Source: Porphyromonadaceae bacterium COT-184 OH4590
GTDB taxonomy: Bacteria; Bacteroidota; Bacteroidia; Bacteroidales; Paludibacteraceae
Direction: 5' to 3'
DNA: 64,000 nucleotides
Assembly: GCA_000768855.1 (NCBI GenBank)
Contig: JRAN01000072.1
Coordinates: forward strand, 114,768 to 178,767
Part shown: positions 43,690 through 52,912 of the stretch, piece by piece
Position numbering within the stretch: position 1 is the first letter of the stretch
Layout of the letters: every line of letters starts with the position of its first letter
Notes under the pieces: model-generated
Database searches by the model: none
Told to the model about the DNA's origin: nothing
What the model saw: the letters and a program-made list of their open reading frames with translations, nothing else
Position numbers and translations under genes: made by a program

Positions 43690-45834
43690 TTACTTCTCTA
43701 TTCCTACTCGGTTTAGGATAAAGGCAAATTCAAATGCTGTATCTTTGATACCATCGTAGCGACCTGTCGCTCCACCATGCCCCGAATCCATATTCATATG
43801 AAGAACAAGGATGTTATTGTCGGTTTTTAGCAAGCGGAGTTTAGCAACATACTTGGCAGGCTCATGGAAAAGCACTTGGGAATCGTTCAAACCGCCCGTA
43901 ACAAGCATATTAGGGTAGTTCTGTGCCTTGATATTGTCGTATGGCGAGTACGATAGCATATAGTTGTAATACTCCTCTTCGTTGGGGTTACCCCATTCTT
44001 CGTATTCACCGGTAGTAAGAGGTAAAGAGTCATCAAGCATAGTGTTTATAACATCCACAAAAGGTACTTGTGCCACAATAGTCTGATAAAGGTCGGGACG
44101 CATATTTGCCACGGCACCCATCAATAGACCACCGGCACTCCCACCCATAGCAGCGAGTTTGTTTGCAGAAGTATATTTTTCATTAATAAGCAGTTCGCTA
44201 CAAGCAATGAAATCGGTAAATGTATTTTTCTTTTTCAATAACTTGCCATCTTCGTACCACTGTTCGCCAAGGTCGCTGCCTCCGCGTATTTGAGCGATGG
44301 CAAACACAAAACCACGGTCGATAAGACTGTAATATGAAGCACTAAAATAGACATCCGAACTACTTCCATAACTTCCGTAAGAGTATATAAGGGCAGGGGC
44401 GCTACCGTCGCGTTTCAGACCCTTTTTATAAACTATTGCCATTGGCACTTTTACGCCATCAGGAGCAGTAGCCCAAAGACGTTCCACTGTATAAGCGTCG
44501 GGATTGAAGCCCGATGGCACTTCCTGTTCTTTGAGCTTGGTGGTTTTGCCGTCGGCAATGTTGTACTCATATAGAGTAGTAGGGCGATTTAGCGATGTGT
44601 AGGTATAACGGAATGTTTCGATATCATATTCGGGATTACCCCTTAACCAAGCCGAATAAACGGGTTCGGGGAAGTTAATATTTTTGCTTTCGCCTCCGGC
44701 AACAGGTTTTACCTCTATTTGTGTCAATCCGTTTTTACGAAGTTCGAGTACAATATAGTTTTTTAATGTGGTTATACTTTCGATACGTGTATTGGGGTCG
44801 TGAGCAACAAACTCTTTCCAAGTATTACGGTCTTCGTAGCCATTAGGCGGCAGTAAATATATTTTTCCGTTGAGATTCTCTTTGTCTTTGTAGCGGATAA
44901 AATAGCCTGCGGTGTGGTTATAGACAGAATACTCTACATTCTGAACTCGCGGAAGAAACACCTTTGGTTCTTCGTTGGGTCTGTCGGCCGGGATAAAGCG
45001 TTCTTCCGATGTGGTCGAACTTGAACTTGAAATCCATATTTTGCTTTTGAGCTTGTCACTGAATACGTGGGTGCTAAAACGAGCGTCTTTTTCCTCATAC
45101 ACACATACCGATTTTAGGTCATCAAGCTGACGTCGATGTATCTGATACGAACGCAATGTCTTGTCTATAACTCCATAAAACAGTGTTTTGTTATCGTTTG
45201 CCCAAGCCGTCGAAGTAGCACCATCAACCTTGAACCCAATATCCTGACCTGTGGTAAGGTCTTTTATCTTCATCGTAAATTCGGCATAGGAGCCTGTTTC
45301 ATTATAAGAATAAACTGCCTTGCTGTTATCCGGGCTTATGTTGTAGCCTCCAAACACAAAAGCAGTTTTACCTTCAGCCATTTTATTGACATCGAATATA
45401 ATCTCTTCGGGAGCATCCATCGACCCTTTTCGGCGGCAATAGGTAGCGTATTGCTTGCCTTTTTCGACACGGCTGTAGTAATAGTAGCCGTTTCTGAACG
45501 TCGGGTAGCTTTCGTCGTCCTCTTTGATACGCCCGAGTATCTCATTGTAAATGGTGGTTTGAAGCTCTTTAGTCGATGCCATAACGGTATCGGTGTAGGC
45601 ATTTTCGGCTTTTAAAAAGTCGATAACTTTCGGATTGTTTTTGTCTTTGAGCCAAAAATAGTTGTCGATACGTTGCTTACCGAAATTGGTAAACGTATCA
45701 GGCATTACTTCTGCCATAGGCGGCGAAGGAAAATCTGATTGTTGCATAATCTTAGCACTCTCTTTTTTTGTGTTACACGATGTGATTAGGGCAGCCAAGA
45801 CAACGCCCATAATCGTAAATTTAAAATGTCTCAT
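43690..45834 (-). CDS. oligopeptidase B-like S9 peptidase, lipoprotein
   Basis: 714 residues. Signal MRHFKFTIMGVVLAALITSC ends at a lipobox Cys, so it is likely anchored in an envelope membrane. Residues about 40-420 are the seven-bladed propeller; the catalytic alpha/beta hydrolase domain has the nucleophile in GGSAGGLLMGAV (near residue 560) and the His in DSGHGG (near 684). Oligopeptidase B (PtrB, protease II) cleaves short peptides after basic residues; the class is inferred by similarity, and a general S9 prolyl-oligopeptidase label would also fit. It has its own promoter. Confidence 0.9.
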   Translation of the reverse strand: MRHFKFTIMGVVLAALITSCNTKKESAKIMQQSDFPSPPMAEVMPDTFTNFGKQRIDNYFWLKDKNNPKVIDFLKAENAYTDTVMASTKELQTTIYNEILGRIKEDDESYPTFRNGYYYYSRVEKGKQYATYCRRKGSMDAPEEIIFDVNKMAEGKTAFVFGGYNISPDNSKAVYSYNETGSYAEFTMKIKDLTTGQDIGFKVDGATSTAWANDNKTLFYGVIDKTLRSYQIHRRQLDDLKSVCVYEEKDARFSTHVFSDKLKSKIWISSSSSTTSEERFIPADRPNEEPKVFLPRVQNVEYSVYNHTAGYFIRYKDKENLNGKIYLLPPNGYEDRNTWKEFVAHDPNTRIESITTLKNYIVLELRKNGLTQIEVKPVAGGESKNINFPEPVYSAWLRGNPEYDIETFRYTYTSLNRPTTLYEYNIADGKTTKLKEQEVPSGFNPDAYTVERLWATAPDGVKVPMAIVYKKGLKRDGSAPALIYSYGSYGSSSDVYFSASYYSLIDRGFVFAIAQIRGGSDLGEQWYEDGKLLKKKNTFTDFIACSELLINEKYTSANKLAAMGGSAGGLLMGAVANMRPDLYQTIVAQVPFVDVINTMLDDSLPLTTGEYEEWGNPNEEEYYNYMLSYSPYDNIKAQNYPNMLVTGGLNDSQVLFHEPAKYVAKLRLLKTDNNILVLHMNMDSGHGGATGRYDGIKDTAFEFAFILNRVGIEK

Positions 45835-46367
45835 TTTTATTTATTTTTATTTAATTTATTAAACAAAGTTGGTTTAAGACTATTATCAGTTATTTTTTAC
45901 TTTTTTAGAGAGAGAAAAAAATTGCTTGAACCGTTATCGATTTTTCTCTGACTATAAAAAAATTTTTTGTTTTTCTGTCGCAAAGATACGAAAAATATTT
46001 TATATCAACACACTCTTTTTTAGGCTCAAGGTTATTAAATATCATCTTTTTAGCGAGATAATAATTGTAATAAATTAGACTTATAACAATACAATAAATT
46101 ATAAAAAAACAAACAAGGCTGAATTCCAAAAGAAAAATCATCCTTGTTGTTCGTATATGTATATTCTGAATATGTTATTTAATAAGATACGATTATTCCC
46201 CTTACCTCTTTCACATTGCTTTTTTCACAATGCAAAGATAAGACAAATATTTTATACCAAAAACCTTTTTACAGTATATTTTCAGGAGGTAATGAACAAA
46301 AGGGTTATAAGAGACCGGATTATTAAAATGAAAAATACAAATAACAGATTGGAGAAAAATCAAATAT
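45835..46367. other. gap between oligopeptidase and wecB genes
   Basis: 533 bp. Contains the oligopeptidase promoter box (45981-45988). The rest is AT-rich without a convincing gene; short open frames here have skewed composition. It must also hold the 3' end of the gldE-wecB transcript, but no clear terminator was found. Confidence 0.4.
45981..45988 (-). promoter_or_regulatory. -7 promoter box (TATCTTTG) of the oligopeptidase gene
   Basis: Minus-strand TATCTTTGCG lies about 147 bp above the ATG, giving a long leader. Confidence 0.6.
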
Positions 46368-47510
46368 TTATTTCCCCAATACATCCAACATCTTTTCCAA
46401 GATAAACTCGGCAGATTTTCCGTTCCCAAATAAGGGAGGAAAATTTGGTTCTACATTGATAAATTCGTCAAAAGATTTTAATATCAACTCTTTGTTGGCA
46501 TCGGTAATAATTCCTGCATTTTGTTTGATTATTTCTACCCACTCTGTTTCGGGACGAAGTATAAGGCATGGTTTTTCAAAGAAATAAGCCTCTTTTTGTA
46601 GCCCGCCCGAATCGGTCATAATCAATTTTGAATATTTTTCCAAAACAATAATTTCAAAAAATGAAACAGGAGGAATTATCAACATATTAGGGCTGTCAAT
46701 TAATTTATTGTAATTATTATCGGACAGATTTTGAGGTAACAATTTTCTTGTACGTGGGTGCAAAGGCAATACTATTTTGTAACCTCTGTCGGATATTTCT
46801 ATCAATGATTCAACAATTTCCGTTAGTCGTTCAGGTATATCGGTATTGTTGTCTCGATGAATAGTGGCAAGCACGAATCGCTCTCCTTGGAGTGAGAGGC
46901 GTTGCAATATATCAGTCTTCTGCTCGGCTATACGTGCAAAGTATAGCGAATTGTCGTACATTATATCGCCCGAATGGAATATATATCGGTTTTTGCCATT
47001 GGCAAAACGTGTCTTGGGGTTGTCGAAACCCTCGTTTCGAAGGTTGTTAATAGCAGTTTCGGTAGGGGCAAATAGCATAGTTGACAGGCTATCGCATACT
47101 ATACGGTTTATCTCCTCCGGCATAGCCATATTAAACGACCTTAGCCCCGCTTCAATATGAACTATCGGTATATGTAGCTTAGAGGCGGCTATTGCTCCCG
47201 CTATGGTAGAATTGGTGTCACCAAAAAGTACAATGGCATCAAACCTTTCGTTTTCGAGAACTTCCTCTATACCGTCAATCATTTTTGCCGTCTGTTTTCC
47301 GTGTTTTCCACTACCTATATTGAGATTAAAATGTGGTATTGGTATTCCCATCTCATCGAAAAATACATCCGACATATTGGTATCGTAGTGTTGCCCTGTG
47401 TGCAATATTTTTTCCTTTATTTTACCTGCAAAACCGTTTCTTACAGCTCTCGACAATGCAGCTGCCTTTATTATCTGCGGACGCGCTCCTATTACTGTTA
47501 GAATTTTCAT
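46368..47510 (-). CDS. wecB: UDP-N-acetylglucosamine 2-epimerase (non-hydrolysing)
   Basis: 380 residues from the ATG at 47510 (MKILTVIGARPQIIKAAALS); the longer frame above it reaches into the upstream gene and is rejected. Family motifs: GARPQ, HTGQHYD, GDTNST, HIEAGLRS and the late DSGGLQKEA. It interconverts UDP-GlcNAc and UDP-ManNAc for surface polysaccharide synthesis. Its position as last gene of a gldE-plsC-ubiA-wecB unit links it to envelope lipid and glycan assembly. Confidence 0.94.
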   Translation of the reverse strand: MKILTVIGARPQIIKAAALSRAVRNGFAGKIKEKILHTGQHYDTNMSDVFFDEMGIPIPHFNLNIGSGKHGKQTAKMIDGIEEVLENERFDAIVLFGDTNSTIAGAIAASKLHIPIVHIEAGLRSFNMAMPEEINRIVCDSLSTMLFAPTETAINNLRNEGFDNPKTRFANGKNRYIFHSGDIMYDNSLYFARIAEQKTDILQRLSLQGERFVLATIHRDNNTDIPERLTEIVESLIEISDRGYKIVLPLHPRTRKLLPQNLSDNNYNKLIDSPNMLIIPPVSFFEIIVLEKYSKLIMTDSGGLQKEAYFFEKPCLILRPETEWVEIIKQNAGIITDANKELILKSFDEFINVEPNFPPLFGNGKSAEFILEKMLDVLGK

Positions 47511-47529
47511 ATATCCGTAAAAAAATTTT

Positions 47530-48516
47530 TTAAACCACCTTGAACAATCCGAACATCGTAAGCTGATATGTTTTTGCAAATAAATAGTAGAAAACCAAAG
47601 AATATAGTATTCCTATGAACATCAGAAGTTTGAGTATAAGGCTCAATCGGCTATAACGTTGTTTGCTTTTCGATGACCAGCCGACAGTTAGAAATATGGC
47701 AAAAAAGATGATAAAAATGTTTGCCGGCGATAGCAAATCGAGAAACAGGCTACCTTTGGGCATCTCAATAAAGAGCCAGTCGATGACAAAAACCGTAAAC
47801 GTGCATACACCCAGTAGCACACTTGCTGTTATCAACGCTTTTTTTTCGCCCCATACTATAGGAAGTGTGCGGCATTCCATCTGTCGGTCGCCTTCGAGGT
47901 CTTCGATATCTTTTACTATCTCGCGAATGAGTGTAAGGGCAAAAGCGAAGGCAGCATATGCGCTAACCCAACGAAAAAGCTCTTGAAGTACAGGTGTTTG
48001 TCGTATAAGGTCTCCATAATAGGCTGTCAGGAAGCCACTTTCTGCTACCAGCACTACCAATACGGACAATGCACAGCAGAGAGCAACAATGATATTGCCA
48101 ACCAAAAACTGCCTTTTATAGCTCGACGAGTAGAACCACATCATACCCGGCACTACTATAAAAACAAAACCTAATGAACTGTTTTTCAACATAAAAGAGA
48201 CAATTAGCCCCACCAAAACGCCCAAAGCCGTCAATATTCGGTAAATGTTCATTGATGCTTTTTTTGATATTGTATTACCCACGATAACGCTTTCGGGACG
48301 GTTTATCTGGTCTATTTTTATATCAAAATAATCGTTTACAACGTAGCTGCCGGCAGTGATCAGTACTGTTGCCATCACTATTAGCCAAAAGTATGTAGTA
48401 GGCATTATTGGTGTAAGCCCGTATTTGTTGAGGATAGGTGTGATAATGGCATAATATATAAGCCACTGTATCAATACTACGAAAAGTAGATTTTTGTAAC
48501 GAAAAAGTTGTAACAT
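47530..48516 (-). CDS. UbiA-family prenyltransferase
   Basis: 328 residues, integral membrane protein with about eight helices. The two Asp-rich motifs are NDYFDIKIDQINRP (near 60-73) and KDIEDLEGDRQ (near 200), which bind Mg and prenyl diphosphate. Relatives in this phylum are often labelled geranylgeranylglycerol-phosphate geranylgeranyltransferase; a quinone-type acceptor cannot be excluded. Middle gene of the gldE operon, 19 bp before wecB and 56 bp after plsC. Confidence 0.88.
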   Translation of the reverse strand: MLQLFRYKNLLFVVLIQWLIYYAIITPILNKYGLTPIMPTTYFWLIVMATVLITAGSYVVNDYFDIKIDQINRPESVIVGNTISKKASMNIYRILTALGVLVGLIVSFMLKNSSLGFVFIVVPGMMWFYSSSYKRQFLVGNIIVALCCALSVLVVLVAESGFLTAYYGDLIRQTPVLQELFRWVSAYAAFAFALTLIREIVKDIEDLEGDRQMECRTLPIVWGEKKALITASVLLGVCTFTVFVIDWLFIEMPKGSLFLDLLSPANIFIIFFAIFLTVGWSSKSKQRYSRLSLILKLLMFIGILYSLVFYYLFAKTYQLTMFGLFKVV

Positions 48517-48572
48517 TTTCTTTTAAGGTTTATCTATTAAATTATTTATCAATTACACTTAAACCCAAAATC

Positions 48573-49298
48573 TCATTGAAGTCCTTTTTGGATTACGTTG
48601 CGAGTAGTTTCGATTATTTCTTCCATTGTTTGCTCGTTGAGATTTTGCGTATCAATAGCTTCGTGGAATGTAACGGTTATCTTCCCCGGTTTAATATAAT
48701 ACGAAAAAACAGGCATAATATCAAAAGTTCCTTTGATAGAAACAGGTATTATCGGTAGTTTCAAATCTTCGGCTATCTTGAAAGCACCGCGTTTGAATTT
48801 ACCCAATTTACCGTTTTTGGTACGACTCCCTTCGGCAAATATCACTATAGACGAACCATTACGGAGTTTCTTTTTTGCCTCATCTAAACTTCTTTTGGCT
48901 CTAATCGGATTGCTTCTGTCGATAAATATATGTCCTGCCTTATGACAAGCCAAACCCACAAACGGTATTTTGCGAAGAGTATTCTTCATTACCCATTTAA
49001 ATTTATTGATAAGCCACCCATAGACCACGAAAATATCATAGATACTTTGGTGATTGGCAATAAAGATATAAGATTTATTTTTTTCGTAATTTTCATCTCC
49101 TACTACCTTTACCCTAACAAATGATATTGCACATATAGCACGTCCCCAATATTTTGCAGGAATATAACACCAACGATAGTCGCCAATGAAAGATAAAATT
49201 ATCATCAACACTGATGTTATAATGGTCATTATCACAAGCAAAGGGTATAACACCAAGATAAGGTATATTAGCCAAAAAGGATTGATTTTTCGTTTCAT
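48573..49298 (-). CDS. plsC: 1-acyl-sn-glycerol-3-phosphate acyltransferase
   Basis: 241 residues. An N-terminal membrane helix (about 10-35) precedes the acyltransferase motifs NHQSIYD (NHX4D) and FAEGSRTKNG. It adds the second acyl chain to make phosphatidic acid at the inner face of the membrane; lyso-lipid acyltransferases for aminolipids share the motifs. It starts 16 bp after the GldE-like gene and is likely in the same operon. Confidence 0.92.
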   Translation of the reverse strand: MKRKINPFWLIYLILVLYPLLVIMTIITSVLMIILSFIGDYRWCYIPAKYWGRAICAISFVRVKVVGDENYEKNKSYIFIANHQSIYDIFVVYGWLINKFKWVMKNTLRKIPFVGLACHKAGHIFIDRSNPIRAKRSLDEAKKKLRNGSSIVIFAEGSRTKNGKLGKFKRGAFKIAEDLKLPIIPVSIKGTFDIMPVFSYYIKPGKITVTFHEAIDTQNLNEQTMEEIIETTRNVIQKGLQ

Positions 49299-49314
49299 AA
49301 TATTAGGAGTTTTT

Positions 49315-50619
49315 CTATTCTATTTCTAATTTAATACGTTTAATTCGACGTTTTTCGAGTGCTATAATGGTAAATGTATAATTTTTGTACGATACGTGTT
49401 CGCTTACGTGCGGCATCTCCTCAAACATTTCGAGTATCAATCCGGCAAGGGTATCTACTTCGTTTGTCAGGTGATCAAACTCGTCGGGCGATATATCAAG
49501 TATCTTATAAAAATCGTTCAACAATATTTTGCCCTCAAACTCATAGGTTTTGTCGTCGATCTTTTCGTACTGTTTGTTGTCTTCGTCGTATTCATCGGCT
49601 ATATCGCCTATTATCTCCTCCATTATATCCTCCATAGTGATAATACCGAGTGTACCTCCGAATTCATCTACAACTATGGCTATATGAACCTTATGTTTCT
49701 GAAAATCAAGCAGGAGGTCGTCTATTTTCCGTGTCTCCGGAATAAATGTAGCCGGGCGAATAAGCGTCTGCCAACGGAAAGTATCACCTTTGTTGATATG
49801 CGCTATTAAGTCCTTGATATACAATACTCCCACTATTTGATCTAAACTTTTTTCGTAAACAGGAATACGTGAGTAGCCCGTGTCGATAATCTTTTTTACC
49901 ACATCCGAAAAGAGTGTTTTAATATTTATTGCCACCACATCGATACGAGGAGTCATAATACTATCTACAGAGAGATTGCCAAACTCTACAATACCTCTCA
50001 GTATATCTTGTTCTCCCTCTATATGGTTGGTTAGGTCAAGTGCCTGAGATAGCTCATCTACCGATATAGTTTGATGATTTTTTTTCAACCGTTTATGTAC
50101 TATAGATGTTGATTTTACGAGTAGGGTAGAGATAGGCGAAAGTATCTTATCTATTGCTGTCAGTGGTGTAGCCGAAAAACTCGCTACCTTCAACGGATTT
50201 TGTGATGCATAAATCTTAGGTATTATCTCTGCAAAAAGCAATATAATAAAAGTAATAACAATAGTCTGAATAACAAACTCCAACAGAAAAGAATCGCCAA
50301 AATCTACTATCATTGTGAGGAATATTGCAGAGAGAACTGCCACAGCAATATTGCACAAATCGTTTGATAACAACACTGTAGCCAACAGTTTTTCAGGATT
50401 TTTGAGCAAATTGAGGATTCTTTTGTATGTGATATTATCTTGGCTTTCTTCTTTGATTTCATCGAGGTTATTTGGTGAAAAAGAGAAAAAAGCCGTCTCT
50501 GCTGCCGAGTTGAAAGCCGATATTATCAACAATCCTAATATTATCATTAATATACCCAAAGCGTTGATGTCGAAAGGCTTAAAAGTTACTATGCAGAATG
50601 TTAGATTATTTACAAACAT
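49315..50619 (-). CDS. GldE-like hemolysin-family protein (CNNM/DUF21, CBS pair, CorC/HlyC domain)
   Basis: 434 residues. Four N-terminal membrane segments form the CNNM/DUF21 domain (LIISAFNSAAETAFFSFSP; FIILLFAEIIPKIYA). A pair of CBS domains (MTPRIDVVAIN, IRPATFIPETRKIDDLL) and a CorC/HlyC domain (YEFEGKILLNDFYKIL) follow. In this phylum this architecture is called GldE, linked to gliding motility and T9SS function; elsewhere it is a Mg/Co efflux type. It is the first gene of a four-gene unit with plsC, ubiA-like and wecB. A GldE role is inferred from architecture. Confidence 0.88.
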   Translation of the reverse strand: MFVNNLTFCIVTFKPFDINALGILMIILGLLIISAFNSAAETAFFSFSPNNLDEIKEESQDNITYKRILNLLKNPEKLLATVLLSNDLCNIAVAVLSAIFLTMIVDFGDSFLLEFVIQTIVITFIILLFAEIIPKIYASQNPLKVASFSATPLTAIDKILSPISTLLVKSTSIVHKRLKKNHQTISVDELSQALDLTNHIEGEQDILRGIVEFGNLSVDSIMTPRIDVVAINIKTLFSDVVKKIIDTGYSRIPVYEKSLDQIVGVLYIKDLIAHINKGDTFRWQTLIRPATFIPETRKIDDLLLDFQKHKVHIAIVVDEFGGTLGIITMEDIMEEIIGDIADEYDEDNKQYEKIDDKTYEFEGKILLNDFYKILDISPDEFDHLTNEVDTLAGLILEMFEEMPHVSEHVSYKNYTFTIIALEKRRIKRIKLEIE

Positions 50620-50642
50620 TATAATATTAATAAATTGGTTGG

Positions 50643-50650
50643 CAAAGATA
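50643..50650 (-). promoter_or_regulatory. -7 promoter box (TATCTTTG) of the gldE operon
   Basis: Minus-strand TATCTTTGCC lies about 24 bp above the ATG. Confidence 0.7.
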
Positions 50651-50814
50651 GGAAAAAGTTTTGAGTTATTAAATTATTAATGTAGTGTTTTTATTAATCC
50701 GGATTACTATATTATAAATGTTTTTTTATTGTTGAGATGTTAATTATCAAGTGTACCTAAGTTTCAATCTATTTTTCTTCTCTATTAGGTTAGGGCTATC
50801 CGCCTCTATACAAA

Positions 50815-50844
50815 ACAAAAATAGCGTACTCCGTTTAGTACGCT
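50815..50844 (-). terminator. terminator of the M20 dipeptidase gene
   Basis: ATAGCGTACT / AGTACGCTAT, a 10-bp stem with a short loop, is followed on the minus strand by TTTTTG. Confidence 0.88.
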
Positions 50845-50871
50845 ATCAATCAACAAATTCTATAAAAAATA

Positions 50872-52227
50872 TTATTTTAAATTTTTATAAAACTCCACTA
50901 TTGCCTCTATTCCTTTGTGGAAAATGTCCAAATCGAAATTCTCGTTTGGTGAATGGATAGCATCCTCTTCGAGACCAAAACCCATCAATATAGTCTTCAC
51001 ACCCAATATCTTCTCGAAAGTAGCAATGATAGGAATACTTCCACCGCGACGAACCGCAGCCGGTTTTTTACCAAAAGCCTTTTCAAAACCCGCCTCCGCA
51101 GCACGATAAGCAAAATGGTCTGTTGGGCATAAATACGCCTGTCCACCGTGCATAGGGGTTACCTCTACCTTAACACCTTTGGGTGCTATTTGTGCAACAT
51201 AATCTACAAACATTTGCGAAACTTTTTGATAGTCTTGATTGGCTACCAAACGAGTAGATACCTTTGCCTCGGCAATAGAGGGGATAACCGTTTTGGAGCC
51301 TTCGCCCTGATATCCGCCCCAAATACCACACACGTCAAACGACGGGCGACAACTGTTACGCTCAAGGGTAGAGTAGCCTGCTTCGCCTTTTACATCTGGT
51401 ATGTCGATTAATTTTTTGTACTCCTCTTCGTTGAATGGAATACTTGCATAGCTTGCACGCTCTTCGGCAGACATATCCACAACATCGTCGTAGAAGTGGG
51501 GTATAGTGATACGTCCGTTTTCATCGACCATCTGGGCTATTATCTTCGATAACTCGTTAATAGGATTTGCCACAGCTCCGCCAAAATGTCCGGAATGGAG
51601 GTCGCGATTGGGACCTGTTACCTTTATCTGCCAATATGCCAAACCTCGCAAACCTGTTGTGAGTGATGGTGTATCTTTGCCTATCATCGAGGTGTCCGAC
51701 ACAAGTATTACATCAGATTTGAGCAACTCTACGTTGTCGCGGAGAAATTTATCAAGCGATGGCGAGCCAATTTCCTCTTCGCCTTCAAGAATAAATTTTA
51801 CATTGGCTTTAAGCTCTTGATTACTAACAAGATACTCAAACGCCTTAAGCTGCATAAACGACTGACCTTTATCGTCGTCGGCACCACGTGCCCATATTTT
51901 ATTGTCTTTGATAACAGGTTCAAAGGGTTCGGAGTCCCACAACTCAAGCGGCTCCGCTGGCATTACGTCGTAGTGTCCGTACACAAGTACGGTACGAGTT
52001 GCACCTGCCACCATTTTTTCGGCATAGACAATGGGATTGCCCTCTGTTGGCATTATTTGGCATTTATCGACACCTGCAGCCTCGAGTAGCTCTTTCCAAC
52101 GTTCGGCACAGCGTATCATATCTTGTTTATGCTCCGATTTTGCACTTATCGAAGGTATTCGTATCAACGAAAAAAGTTCGTCATAAAAACGCTGTTCGTT
52201 CTCTTTGATATAGTTTTTTACTTGCAT
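50872..52227 (-). CDS. M20-family dipeptidase
   Basis: 451 residues. Zinc-site motifs are intact: VYGHYDVMP (His/Asp), GADDDKGQ (bridging Asp), LEGEEEIGSP (catalytic Glu) and a late HSPNE His. Residues about 190-330 form the dimerisation lid with GLRGLAYWQIKVTGPNRDLH. It resembles the cytosolic non-specific dipeptidase/carnosinase branch and likely hydrolyses dipeptides. Monocistronic, with a promoter and terminator. Confidence 0.93.
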   Translation of the reverse strand: MQVKNYIKENEQRFYDELFSLIRIPSISAKSEHKQDMIRCAERWKELLEAAGVDKCQIMPTEGNPIVYAEKMVAGATRTVLVYGHYDVMPAEPLELWDSEPFEPVIKDNKIWARGADDDKGQSFMQLKAFEYLVSNQELKANVKFILEGEEEIGSPSLDKFLRDNVELLKSDVILVSDTSMIGKDTPSLTTGLRGLAYWQIKVTGPNRDLHSGHFGGAVANPINELSKIIAQMVDENGRITIPHFYDDVVDMSAEERASYASIPFNEEEYKKLIDIPDVKGEAGYSTLERNSCRPSFDVCGIWGGYQGEGSKTVIPSIAEAKVSTRLVANQDYQKVSQMFVDYVAQIAPKGVKVEVTPMHGGQAYLCPTDHFAYRAAEAGFEKAFGKKPAAVRRGGSIPIIATFEKILGVKTILMGFGLEEDAIHSPNENFDLDIFHKGIEAIVEFYKNLK

Positions 52228-52270
52228 AAAAATATCTGTTTAGTTAGTTAAATAATTTATTAATACTTTG

Positions 52271-52278
52271 CAAAGTTA
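52271..52278 (-). promoter_or_regulatory. -7 promoter box (TAACTTTG) of the dipeptidase gene
   Basis: Minus-strand TAACTTTGCAA lies about 44 bp above the ATG. Confidence 0.75.
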
Positions 52279-52468
52279 ATCTTTTTTAAAGAAAAAACTC
52301 ATATAGTTTTTTTAGTAACAAAAAAACTTATATTCTCTATGGTGAAACCTTGCATACTTTTATATATTGAATGTTCGATTTTCTATTTAACATAATATAA
52401 ATTATAGGAAAAAAGATAGAGGTCTATTTGAATACTGATTATTTTCTGCAAAATTTTATAAAATTGAT

Positions 52469-52476
52469 TATCTTTG
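52469..52476 (+). promoter_or_regulatory. -7 promoter box (TATCTTTG) of the 52500 gene pair
   Basis: TATCTTTGCAC lies 24 bp before the ATG at 52500. Confidence 0.75.
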
Positions 52477-52499
52477 CACAAAAATAGAATATAATATTT

Positions 52500-52907
52500 A
52501 TGACACGCAAAACTAAAACAATTACAATCTCAACACTTTGTATAGTGTTATTTTTGGCTATATTTATGTATTTCCGTTATTTTTATGTTTTTGGAGAAGG
52601 TATAAAAGCCGGTAATCTAAACTACATTGTATATAAGGGATATATATTCAAAACCTACGAAGGAATGTTGATTCAGACAGGTTTCAAATCTAAAATACAG
52701 GGAACGATACAAAGCAATGAGTTCCCGTTTTCTGTAGCAAATGACTCTTTGGCAAACAAACTGATGAAGCTTTCGGGAAGCGATGTGCAGCTACATTACA
52801 AGGAGTATTTCGCTCCATTTTTGTGGAGAGGAAAAAGTAAATATGTGGTGGATAAAATAGAAAATATTTACTCTACGGAAAATAAACAATTTGAGCCGAT
52901 TAATTGA
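52500..52907 (+). CDS. conserved Bacteroidota membrane-anchored protein, function unknown
   Basis: 135 residues. One N-terminal membrane helix (TITISTLCIVLFLAIFMYF) followed by a conserved soluble part (GEGIKAGNLNYIVYKGYIFK, YEGMLIQTGF, GTIQSNEFPFSV, LHYKEYFAPFLWRGKSKYVV). Relatives in this phylum are sometimes mislabelled 6-phosphogluconate dehydrogenase; nothing here supports that. The next gene begins 5 bp after its stop, so the two are co-transcribed. Confidence 0.8.
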   Translation: MTRKTKTITISTLCIVLFLAIFMYFRYFYVFGEGIKAGNLNYIVYKGYIFKTYEGMLIQTGFKSKIQGTIQSNEFPFSVANDSLANKLMKLSGSDVQLHYKEYFAPFLWRGKSKYVVDKIENIYSTENKQFEPIN

Positions 52908-52912
52908 ACACT

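Noticed and set aside
45905..46405. Short frames in the gap between oligopeptidase and wecB
   Set aside because: They overlap promoter and AT-rich sequence, run on opposite strands and show no homology or coherent composition.
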